From the NCBI RefSeq assembly GCF_003149745.1, contig NZ_QGEG01000002.1:310001-374000 (forward strand): a DNA stretch of 64,000 nt. The letters are read 5' to 3'. Source of the stretch: Flagellimonas aquimarina (GTDB taxonomy: Bacteria; Bacteroidota; Bacteroidia; Flavobacteriales; Flavobacteriaceae). Both the position numbers and the translations under genes were made by a program. This document shows positions 25,792 to 33,650 of this stretch, one piece after another (positions within the stretch are counted from its first letter, which is position 1; each line of letters opens with the position of its first letter). The notes beneath the pieces were generated by a model, which had not been told where the DNA came from, did not search any database, and saw only the letters and a program-made list of their open reading frames with translations.

Positions 25792-26985
25792 ATGAATCTT
25801 CATGAATATCAAGGGAAAGAAATTTTAGCCAGTTTTGGAGTAAGAATCCAACGCGGATTAGTTGCACGCAATGCAAAAGAAGCAGTAGATGCTGCCAAAA
25901 GACTTACACAGGAAACAGGTACAGGATGGCATGTTATAAAGGCGCAGGTACATGCAGGTGGCCGAGGTAAAGGTGGTGGAGTAAAACTTGCCAAGAACTT
26001 GAAAGAAGTAGAAGAGATAGCAGGAAATATAATAGGAATGAACCTTATAACTCCTCAAACTTCTGCTGAAGGTAAAAAAGTACACCAAGTACTTGTTGCG
26101 GAGGATGTTTATTATCCTGGTGATAGTGAGACCAATGAGTTTTACATGTCGGTTTTGTTAAACAGGGCTACCGGTAGAAATATGGTCATGTATTCTACGG
26201 AGGGAGGAATGGACATTGAAGAAGTGGCAGAAAAGACTCCGCATCTTATTTATACCGAAGAGATTGACCCAGCAACAGGATTAATGCCTTTTCAAGCGCG
26301 TAAAATTGCTTTTAACCTTGGACTATCTGGTACGGCTTTTAAAGAAATGACAAAATTTGTATCATCACTATATAAGGCTTATGTTGAAAGTGATTCAAAT
26401 ATGTTTGAAATCAACCCTGTTCTAAAAACATCTGACGATAAGATCATGGCGGTAGATGCCAAGGTGTCCATAGATGATAACGCCCTATATAGAAGAAAGG
26501 CCTATGCAGAAATGCGTGATTTACGTGAAGAAAACCCAATTGAGGTTGAAGCACGGGAAGTGGGACTAAACTATGTTGATCTAGATGGTAATGTAGGGTG
26601 TATGGTAAATGGAGCCGGACTTGCAATGGCAACGATGGATTTGATAAAAATGGCAGGAGGTGAACCAGCTAACTTTTTGGATGTGGGAGGTACTGCAGAT
26701 GCTAAAAGAGTTGAGGAGGCATTCCGTATTATTTTGAAAGACCCTAATGTAAAGGCAATACTCATCAATATTTTTGGAGGTATTGTACGTTGTGACCGTG
26801 TAGCACAAGGTGTTGTAGATGCTTATAAAAATATGGGAGACGCTATAAAAGTGCCAATCATAGTAAGATTGCAAGGTACAAATGCAGAATTGGCCAAAGA
26901 GATTATAGACAACTCTGGATTGGCAGTACATTCTGCTGTTCAGTTTCAAGAAGCGGCTGATAAGGTAAAAGAAGTATTGGGATAG
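25792..26985 (+). CDS. sucC: Succinyl-CoA synthetase beta subunit (ADP-forming)
   Basis: A 397-residue subunit that, with SucD, converts succinyl-CoA to succinate while making ATP or GTP in the TCA cycle. The ATP-grasp start MNLHEYQGKEILASFGV, the KAQVHAGGRGKGGGVKLA nucleotide loop (about 46-63) and the C-terminal GGTADAKRVEEAF and NIFGGIVRCDRVA segments are intact. sucD is not adjacent, as in many Bacteroidota. A strong terminator follows. Confidence 0.97.
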   Translation: MNLHEYQGKEILASFGVRIQRGLVARNAKEAVDAAKRLTQETGTGWHVIKAQVHAGGRGKGGGVKLAKNLKEVEEIAGNIIGMNLITPQTSAEGKKVHQVLVAEDVYYPGDSETNEFYMSVLLNRATGRNMVMYSTEGGMDIEEVAEKTPHLIYTEEIDPATGLMPFQARKIAFNLGLSGTAFKEMTKFVSSLYKAYVESDSNMFEINPVLKTSDDKIMAVDAKVSIDDNALYRRKAYAEMRDLREENPIEVEAREVGLNYVDLDGNVGCMVNGAGLAMATMDLIKMAGGEPANFLDVGGTADAKRVEEAFRIILKDPNVKAILINIFGGIVRCDRVAQGVVDAYKNMGDAIKVPIIVRLQGTNAELAKEIIDNSGLAVHSAVQFQEAADKVKEVLG

Positions 26986-27010
26986 AACTTTCTCATTTTA
27001 CAAAATACGG

Positions 27011-27049
27011 GGCAACGTTTTACTAACGTTGCCTTTTTTTGTTTTTTTT
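27011..27049 (+). terminator. Intrinsic terminator after sucC
   Basis: A perfect 9-bp stem GGCAACGTT / AACGTTGCC with a 5-base loop is followed by seven T and then another T-rich tract. Confidence 0.92.
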
Positions 27050-27169
27050 AATTACTTGGAATATCATTCCTTTGGTAATGCCCTTTAAAGAAATTCATAC
27101 ATAATTACACTAGATTATTTGAGTTGGCAAGCCGGGTCTTAAAGCAATTCAGGGTTTTTATGCACTAAA

Positions 27170-27217
27170 GTTGGTTGTTTTGGAGTTATCTTATATGAAC
27201 CAAGCCCCAAAACCAAC
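27170..27217. promoter_or_regulatory. Inverted repeat just before the TerB-like start codon
   Basis: GTTGGTTGTTTTGG (27170-27183) can pair with CCAAAACCAAC (27207-27217), with a small bulge. The stem ends three bases before the ATG at 27221. It could be an operator or an RNA hairpin limiting initiation. Confidence 0.4.
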
Positions 27218-27220
27218 ATA

Positions 27221-27622
27221 ATGGGTACTCAAAAAGAAAAATTAAGCATTCTTTCAGAAATGATTGCCTTCGCTAGAGTGGATTATTCTCTTAAAGAGTC
27301 TGAATACCATTTTTTACTTGGGGTGGCCTCTAATTTAGGTGTTGATAAAGAAATATTTGATGCGCTCTTAAAAGAAAAATCTCCAAAAATAGTATTGAAA
27401 TCTCAGGCTGAACGTATTGTTCAGTTTCATAGACTGCTGCTTTTAATGAATATAGACCAAGAACAGCACGAGAAAGAGATACATACGCTTCACAACATTG
27501 GTCTTAATATGGGGCTGCCCCCATCTGCAATTGGGCAAGTTTTAGAGGTAATGCATAAATACCCTGATAAGGTTGTTCCGCCTGATGTACTCATCAATAT
27601 TTTTAAAGCACATTACAATTAA
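27221..27622 (+). CDS. TerB-like small helical protein
   Basis: A 133-residue all-helical protein. The MIAFARVDYSLKESEYHFLLGVA opening (seen as MIAFARVD and ESEYHFLL) and the second-half repeat of that pattern (MNIDQEQHEKEIHTLHNIG) match the TerB/tellurite-resistance helical domain, whose acidic residues can bind metals. Flavobacterial members of this subgroup are often wrongly named excinuclease subunits. Tellurite resistance should not be assumed, since no other ter genes are nearby. Confidence 0.7.
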   Translation: MGTQKEKLSILSEMIAFARVDYSLKESEYHFLLGVASNLGVDKEIFDALLKEKSPKIVLKSQAERIVQFHRLLLLMNIDQEQHEKEIHTLHNIGLNMGLPPSAIGQVLEVMHKYPDKVVPPDVLINIFKAHYN

Positions 27623-27739
27623 AGACATTTTGTCATTACTATTTGTTAATAAAATGCCAAAATGGCATATTTATTCTAACGGTATAGGATTTGACTATAA
27701 ATGGTTGATTTAAATGTTTAATATAAAAAATGAATCGCC

Positions 27740-28165
27740 ATGAGTATAGTAAAAAGAAATAGCTTGTTTTTTCCCTCTTTAATGAATGATTTGGTAAGAC
27801 CAGATTGGTTTGGTGGCATGGAAAATCTGAATACTGATTTACCTGCTGTCAACATAAAGGATAACGACGAAAATTTTGAGTTGGAACTTGCCGTTCCAGG
27901 TGGTAACAAAGATGATTTTAAGATAGAGGTGGACAATGATGTTTTAACCATTTCCACTGAGGTAAAAACAGATAGTAAAGAAACAAAGGAGAATTATACC
28001 CGAAGAGAATTCTCTTTTTCATCTTTTAAAAGAGTATTTACACTACCAGAAACAGTCGATGGCACTAGAATTGACGCTGCATATGAAAATGGAATCCTTA
28101 GGTTGACTTTACCTAAAAAAGAAGAGGCTTTGCCAAGACCCAAACGATTAATTACAATCGAGTAA
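27740..28165 (+). CDS. Small heat-shock protein, Hsp20/alpha-crystallin
   Basis: A 141-residue chaperone that holds unfolding proteins. The alpha-crystallin beta-sandwich covers about residues 35-130, with FELELAVPGGNKDDFKIEV (strand pair), REFSFSSFKRVFTLPE and the conserved AYENGILRLTLPK block. The C-terminal tail RPKRLITIE holds the IxI-type assembly motif (ITI). It is monocistronic, with a structured terminator after it. No clear CIRCE or HrcA site is visible upstream. Confidence 0.93.
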   Translation: MSIVKRNSLFFPSLMNDLVRPDWFGGMENLNTDLPAVNIKDNDENFELELAVPGGNKDDFKIEVDNDVLTISTEVKTDSKETKENYTRREFSFSSFKRVFTLPETVDGTRIDAAYENGILRLTLPKKEEALPRPKRLITIE

Positions 28166-28234
28166 GTATAAGAAAGATATTGAAAGAGCACCTAACTAGG
28201 TGTTTCATGATGGTTGGTTTAGTTGGTTAGTTTG

Positions 28235-28282
28235 GAAGCGCGTTTCTGCACATTTTTGTGCTGGGAGCGCGCTTTCTTTTTG
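28235..28282 (+). terminator. Two-part hairpin terminator after hsp20
   Basis: Outer arms GAAGCGCG and CGCGCTTTC enclose an inner hairpin GCACA-TTTT-TGTGC, followed by TTTTT. It lies between hsp20 and the convergent M20 peptidase gene and may serve both. Confidence 0.7.
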
Positions 28283-28299
28283 TTAAAACTTAAGAAACC

Positions 28300-29835
28300 T
28301 TATTGCATAGGTTGATTTAAGACAGTAATACAGGACATAATGCCTTCCAAAAAATTTCCTATTCTTAAATTCTCATTTGGTGCATGAATACTATTATCGG
28401 GATTAGGTATTCGCAGGGATACCGCTGGCACGCCAAGCGTATTTATAAATGGGCCAATAGGCTGTGACCCTCCTGTTGTTCTCATATTAATATAGTTGTT
28501 GTCAAATAAGCGGGTCATTGCAAGATTTAGCATTTTGCCCAGAGAAGAATCAAAGGAGGTACGGAAAGCACTTGAACCAAGGCGATAATCAAAAGATGCC
28601 ATTTTTTTATATTTGGCCCTGTCTTCATCAGTAGGGGCTGAATCGACCAGATGAAAACCTTGATTAATAATATGCTGCTTTAATAGATTCATCAACCTTT
28701 TTCCATTTGATTCTGGTACCAAACGCATATCAATTTCTACAATCACTTCAGAAGGAATAAGTGTTCTCACCTCTTCACCTACCCAGGCAGCTTTTAATCC
28801 CCTGATGTTTAGTGAAGGATATTGAAGCGATTCCTGATAAGTCTCTCCCACCATATCTGGTTGGGAAATCCCAAGAGTAGTTTTAATTACCTCCATGTCT
28901 TCTGGAACTTGATTCAGTTTTTCCTTTTCCATAGCGCTTAATTCAATACCATCATAAAAACCTGGGATTACGACTTGACCCTTTTCATTCTTAAAAGAAG
29001 CTATTAAACGAGATGCCTCATAAACTGGGTTTGGTGCAAAATTTCCATATTGCCCACTATGCAAAGACCGTTTGGCACCAAAAACCCTTAAGGTAGCTGT
29101 TGCAATTCCTCTTGCTCCATATGTAAGAGTAGGTAAGTTGGATAGATGTCTTGTACCATCCATAATCAGTATGGCATCAGCTTTAAGAAGTGCACTGTAG
29201 CTCTTGACCACGCCAGGGAGATCGGGTGAGCCAAGTTCTTCTTGAAAATCCATAATCACCTTTATGTTGTATTCCGGTTTTTTATTCAATTTTTTCAAAA
29301 CTCGTAATGCAGAAATAAAGGCCATCGCAGGTCCCTTGGAATCTGAAGCAGAGCGGGCAAAGATTCTCCAGTCTTTATCAAGCTCTGCATTATTTTCAAT
29401 ACTAGGCACAATTACCCAGTTATCATCAACTTTTTTCTTGATTACCGGTAGGTAAGGGCTAGGTTGGTTCCATGCCAAAGTATCTACCGGCTGACCATCA
29501 ATCTGTAAGTAAAATAACATGGTCTTCGCCTTTTTTTTATATATCTTTTCTGCAAAAAGGAGAGGGGCACCTGTTGTCTCCAATCTTTGGGTTTTAAATC
29601 CCAAATCAGAGAAAATAACTGAACACCTGTTCAAGTTTTTTTCAATTTGTTCTGGAAAATTTCCATTGTTGGGAATTTGTAAAAACTCCAACAAATCTTT
29701 CACGGCTTCTGGCAACGCATTTTCAGAAGCATCTTCAATTTGTTTTTTACTCAGACTTTGCGCATTGCTTGCTAAGGCAAATAATAGGCAGGAAAAGACA
29801 AGTAAACATTGCTTTGGTAAAAGTCTTTTTATCAT
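28300..29835 (-). CDS. Secreted M20-family peptidase
   Basis: A 511-residue exported metallopeptidase with a signal peptide (LLVFSCLLFALASNA, cleavage near 25). The M20 domain has the first metal motif in FYLQIDGQPVD, the bridging aspartate in SASDSKGPAMAF and the glutamate pair in FQEELGSP. The first motif has D in place of the usual H-x-D start seen in most members, which may alter metal binding. It overlaps the uvrB stop by an ATGA junction, so translation is probably coupled. The peptide substrate is unknown. Confidence 0.85.
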   Translation of the reverse strand: MIKRLLPKQCLLVFSCLLFALASNAQSLSKKQIEDASENALPEAVKDLLEFLQIPNNGNFPEQIEKNLNRCSVIFSDLGFKTQRLETTGAPLLFAEKIYKKKAKTMLFYLQIDGQPVDTLAWNQPSPYLPVIKKKVDDNWVIVPSIENNAELDKDWRIFARSASDSKGPAMAFISALRVLKKLNKKPEYNIKVIMDFQEELGSPDLPGVVKSYSALLKADAILIMDGTRHLSNLPTLTYGARGIATATLRVFGAKRSLHSGQYGNFAPNPVYEASRLIASFKNEKGQVVIPGFYDGIELSAMEKEKLNQVPEDMEVIKTTLGISQPDMVGETYQESLQYPSLNIRGLKAAWVGEEVRTLIPSEVIVEIDMRLVPESNGKRLMNLLKQHIINQGFHLVDSAPTDEDRAKYKKMASFDYRLGSSAFRTSFDSSLGKMLNLAMTRLFDNNYINMRTTGGSQPIGPFINTLGVPAVSLRIPNPDNSIHAPNENLRIGNFLEGIMSCITVLNQPMQ

Positions 29836-31817
29836 GATTCTTGCAAAATTTTTATTTCATCTCTCAACTTCGCAGCCTCCATAAAGTTTAATTCTTTGGC
29901 AGCTTTTTCCATGGCTTTTCTTTTATCGCGAATCATTTTTTCCTTTTGCTGTGAGGTCAAATACTCCAATTCGGGTTCTGCGGCTCGGAGTTCTTCTTTT
30001 TGAAAATGATAAGTAGAAACAGAATTTTTAGCCAATGCACTGTCCAAATTTTTATTTAGTGCTTTAGGAACGATGTTGTTTTCTGTATTGTACGTAATTT
30101 GCTTTTCTCTTCGGTAGTTGGTTTCATCTATAGTTTTACGCATGCTTTCGGTAATAGTATCGGCATACATTATTGCCATTCCGTTTAGGTTACGAGCTGC
30201 CCTGCCCACGGTTTGGGTCAAAGAGCGATTACTGCGTAAAAATCCTTCTTTGTCAGCATCCAAAATGGCAACAAGCGACACCTCTGGTAAATCCAAGCCC
30301 TCTCGCAGCAGGTTTACTCCAATGAGAACATCAAAAATACCTTTCCTTAGGTCCTGCATAATTTCAACACGTTCTAGAGTATCCACATCGCTATGTATGT
30401 ATCGGCACCTAACATTAATTCTGGTCAGGTATTTTGCCAATTCTTCAGCCATACGTTTGGTCAGAGTTGTTACCAAGGTACGTTCATCAGCATCAACACG
30501 TTGTTGAATTTCTTCGACCAAATCGTCTATTTGATTTAGGCTGGGACGTACTTCAATAATTGGATCTAACAAACCAGTAGGTCTTATTACTTGCTCCACA
30601 TATACTCCCTGGCTTAACTGTAATTCATAGTCTGCAGGGGTTGCGCTTACATAAATCACCTGATTTTGGAGTGCTTCAAATTCTTCAAACTTCAGAGGTC
30701 TGTTGTCCATAGCGGCTGGCAGTCGGAATCCATATTCCACTAAATTTTCTTTTCTGGAACGGTCCCCTCCATACATGGCGTGAACTTGGGGGATGGTTAC
30801 GTGACTTTCGTCAATAATCATTAGATAATCATCTGGAAAATAATCTAACAGGCAAAAGGGTCTTGTGCCAGGTTCCCTACCATCCAGATATCTAGAATAG
30901 TTTTCAATTCCAGAGCAATAGCCTAGTTCCCTTATCATCTCTAAGTCAAAATTGGTACGTTCCTCCAAACGTTTTGCTTCAAGAGGTCTGCTTATTTCTT
31001 TGAAATAATCTATTTGCTTAACCAAATCATCTTGAATCAGATGAATAGCGTTTTGAAGAACATCTGGAGAGGTTACAAACATGTTTGCCGGATAGATGTT
31101 TAGCGAATCATAGACCTCAATAACTTTGTTGTTGAAGGGGTCTAAGGCTTCAATTTCTTCGATTTCATCTCCAAAAAAGTGAATTCTAAATGCATGGTCA
31201 GCATAACCGGGAAAAACGTCCACAACATCTCCCTTAACTCTAAAATTTCCATTTCTAAAGTCTGCGGTGGTTCTGGAATATAGACTTTGTACCAATTGTT
31301 TTAGAAATTTTGTCCTTGGGATAATTTGATCTCTATGAATGGATATCACATTTTTTTGAAATTCAACAGGATTTCCAATACCATACAAACAAGAAACGGA
31401 TGCTACTACAAGTACATCTCTACGTCCTGACAATAATGATGAAGTTGCACTTAGCCTAAGTTTTTCAATGTCTTCGTTAATGGATAGATCCTTCTCTATA
31501 TAGAGTCCACTTGTTGGGATGTACGCTTCGGGTTGATAATAGTCATAGTAAGAAACAAAATATTCAACGGCATTGTTTGGAAAAAACTGCTTAAACTCGG
31601 AATACAACTGAGCGGCCAATGTTTTATTATGGGCCAAAACCAAGGTTGGACGTTGTGTTTTTTCCACTACATTGGCAACTGTAAATGTTTTTCCGGAACC
31701 TGTTACACCAAGCAAGGTTTGGTGACTTTCTTTGTCGGCAATACCGTTAACTAATTGTTCTATGGCTTGAGGTTGATCACCAGTTGGGCTGAATTCTGAT
31801 ACTACTTGAAACTTCAT
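29832..31817 (-). CDS. uvrB: UvrABC excinuclease subunit B
   Basis: A 661-residue DNA repair helicase that loads onto damaged DNA with UvrA and guides UvrC. Walker A GVTGSGKT is at 37-44, the beta-hairpin region is YYDYYQPEAYIP, helicase motif II is IIDESHVTIPQ, and motif VI is QTVGRAARN. The C-terminal UVR domain (EKAAKELNFMEAAKLRDEI) that contacts UvrC is present. Length is standard. Its stop overlaps the start of the M20 peptidase gene. Confidence 0.97.
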   Translation of the reverse strand: MKFQVVSEFSPTGDQPQAIEQLVNGIADKESHQTLLGVTGSGKTFTVANVVEKTQRPTLVLAHNKTLAAQLYSEFKQFFPNNAVEYFVSYYDYYQPEAYIPTSGLYIEKDLSINEDIEKLRLSATSSLLSGRRDVLVVASVSCLYGIGNPVEFQKNVISIHRDQIIPRTKFLKQLVQSLYSRTTADFRNGNFRVKGDVVDVFPGYADHAFRIHFFGDEIEEIEALDPFNNKVIEVYDSLNIYPANMFVTSPDVLQNAIHLIQDDLVKQIDYFKEISRPLEAKRLEERTNFDLEMIRELGYCSGIENYSRYLDGREPGTRPFCLLDYFPDDYLMIIDESHVTIPQVHAMYGGDRSRKENLVEYGFRLPAAMDNRPLKFEEFEALQNQVIYVSATPADYELQLSQGVYVEQVIRPTGLLDPIIEVRPSLNQIDDLVEEIQQRVDADERTLVTTLTKRMAEELAKYLTRINVRCRYIHSDVDTLERVEIMQDLRKGIFDVLIGVNLLREGLDLPEVSLVAILDADKEGFLRSNRSLTQTVGRAARNLNGMAIMYADTITESMRKTIDETNYRREKQITYNTENNIVPKALNKNLDSALAKNSVSTYHFQKEELRAAEPELEYLTSQQKEKMIRDKRKAMEKAAKELNFMEAAKLRDEIKILQES

Positions 31818-31860
31818 TGTTTAAAATTACGAAGCAAAAAAGTACTTGGAAAGAAAAATG

Positions 31861-33603
31861 TTATCGTCTTAGTGCAAAATGACCTTTAAATTCTCGATTG
31901 TCTATTCCTACTGCCCTGTACCAGTAATCACTTGAAGGAAGAGGGCGCCCATTGAATAAGCCGTTCCATCCTATAGAATCTCCTCCAATCTGTGAGAGTA
32001 ACCTCCCGAACCTGTCAAATATTGAAATTGACAGAATCTCAAAATCTTCAGCATTTGGGGGCGGAATAAATTGCCAAAAATCATTAAATCCATCGCCATT
32101 TGGTGTAAAGAATTTTGGAAAGCCTTCAGAAATAAGATCTTGCTCTACATCTTGAGCAAGAATACAACCATTCTCGTTTTTATCCCTAACGTAAACTGTA
32201 TTGTCCCCTAAAGGAACATTTGTAAACACATTACTATCCTGATATGGGCCGTTGATGTCATTTAAAGCAAAATCATATTGGCTATTACCAGAAACATTTA
32301 CTGTTAACCTTAGATTATCACCATCTCTTTCTACATCTATTGCGTTTATATTTGGTCCAGGGATTACTTCAACTGTGAATTCCTGAGATGTGGTACAAGG
32401 AATATTATTGCCATTTGGGTCTGCAAAATTTGAAACATCAAGCCTGTAAAGTCCTCCCTCTGTTATTTGAGCTTCTGATGTTTCCGATAACAGTTCTATT
32501 TCTGTACCTCTAGATGTAATAAGTGCCCATCTATACGTTTCAGCCAAAGTACTCGTAGACAATGTTATTCCTGGAGAGTTATCGCAAAGAGATATAGTAT
32601 CAGGGAAATCCAATTCTGGGAAAAGGGTGATAAACTCTCCCGAAACACGATCTAGAAAAGGGCCACATCCAATTGCTGTTGAAAATGTTTCTTGCCCACA
32701 GTTTATGGCTTCTCCCAAATCATTAAATGGGATTATGGTAACAAAAAGGGTTCTGTTTGGTTCAAACTCAATGACCAAAGTTCGATTATTGGTAAATAAC
32801 CCGTCTTGTAAAATATTGTTATCGTCTGGAGTAGTGCCAATAGAAACTCTATACCCTGAGGCGCCTGAAACAGGAACCCATTCCAATACTGGTGTTAAAG
32901 CAACGTTTGAATCCCCATTTCTTGGAGATATCAATGTAGTGCACCCAAGGTTGAGGACAATATCCGCTGTAGTAAATGACTGTGTTATACATCCAATAGA
33001 TTGTCCAATGGCGTTAAAAGAACGTATCTCTACAAAAACCTGCGTATTGGTGGGTAAGTTAGCAGGTGGATTTACAAAAAGTTGATTTCCTGAATTGTTG
33101 AAAGTACCAAGGTCGTTATTTCCAGCAGAAGTACCTAGGTCAATTTCATAAGAGGAGGCTCTTGGAGCATAAGCCCAAGAAATGTTTGTTGATGCGTTTA
33201 CATTTGTAGCACCATTTATGGGACTACTAAGATTAGCGCACTCAGGAACAGCGGTAATGCTTTCGGTGGTAAAAGGTATGCTAGGACAAACGATGTCTCC
33301 TTGGTTGTCAAAAAAGAAAAGTGTTATGGTAACAAATATCTGTGTGTTTTCTGGTAGGCCAAAAGGAGGTGAAAAAAAAGTCGCGCTTCCAACCAGTTGA
33401 TTGGAAACAATATCATCTCCACCTGATGTTGTTCCCAATGATATTCTATACCCTGGCACACCTGGAACCTCGTCCCACACAATAGTAGCCTCCACAGGGA
33501 CATTTGTTGAACCTGCAATGGGACTCAATAAGGACGGGCAGCTTTGGGAATTAACCAAAACAGGGGCTAGTAGAAGCCCTATGTATAGCAATTTTTTTAA
33601 CAT
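31861..33603 (-). CDS. T9SS type B surface protein with three fibronectin-like repeats
   Basis: A 580-residue protein with the start placed at the ATG giving MLKKLLYIGLLLAPVLVNSQ, a clear signal peptide; a GTG-led 16-residue extension is less likely. Three repeats of about 95 residues follow, beginning CPSLLSP, CANLSSP and CTTLISP. The C-terminal 85 residues are the gliding-motility-associated sorting domain (FFTPNGDGFNDFW to FKGHFALRR). It is therefore exported by T9SS and attached at the cell surface. A binding or adhesion role is inferred. It lies directly behind another T9SS protein. Confidence 0.9.
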   Translation of the reverse strand: MLKKLLYIGLLLAPVLVNSQSCPSLLSPIAGSTNVPVEATIVWDEVPGVPGYRISLGTTSGGDDIVSNQLVGSATFFSPPFGLPENTQIFVTITLFFFDNQGDIVCPSIPFTTESITAVPECANLSSPINGATNVNASTNISWAYAPRASSYEIDLGTSAGNNDLGTFNNSGNQLFVNPPANLPTNTQVFVEIRSFNAIGQSIGCITQSFTTADIVLNLGCTTLISPRNGDSNVALTPVLEWVPVSGASGYRVSIGTTPDDNNILQDGLFTNNRTLVIEFEPNRTLFVTIIPFNDLGEAINCGQETFSTAIGCGPFLDRVSGEFITLFPELDFPDTISLCDNSPGITLSTSTLAETYRWALITSRGTEIELLSETSEAQITEGGLYRLDVSNFADPNGNNIPCTTSQEFTVEVIPGPNINAIDVERDGDNLRLTVNVSGNSQYDFALNDINGPYQDSNVFTNVPLGDNTVYVRDKNENGCILAQDVEQDLISEGFPKFFTPNGDGFNDFWQFIPPPNAEDFEILSISIFDRFGRLLSQIGGDSIGWNGLFNGRPLPSSDYWYRAVGIDNREFKGHFALRR

Positions 33604-33650
33604 TTGATAAAAATCAAACCCTTTAAAATAATCATTTCTTTTTTTATGCA

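Noticed and set aside
27221..27622. Tellurite resistance locus
   Set aside because: Only a lone TerB-like gene is present, with no terC, terD or terZ homologues nearby.
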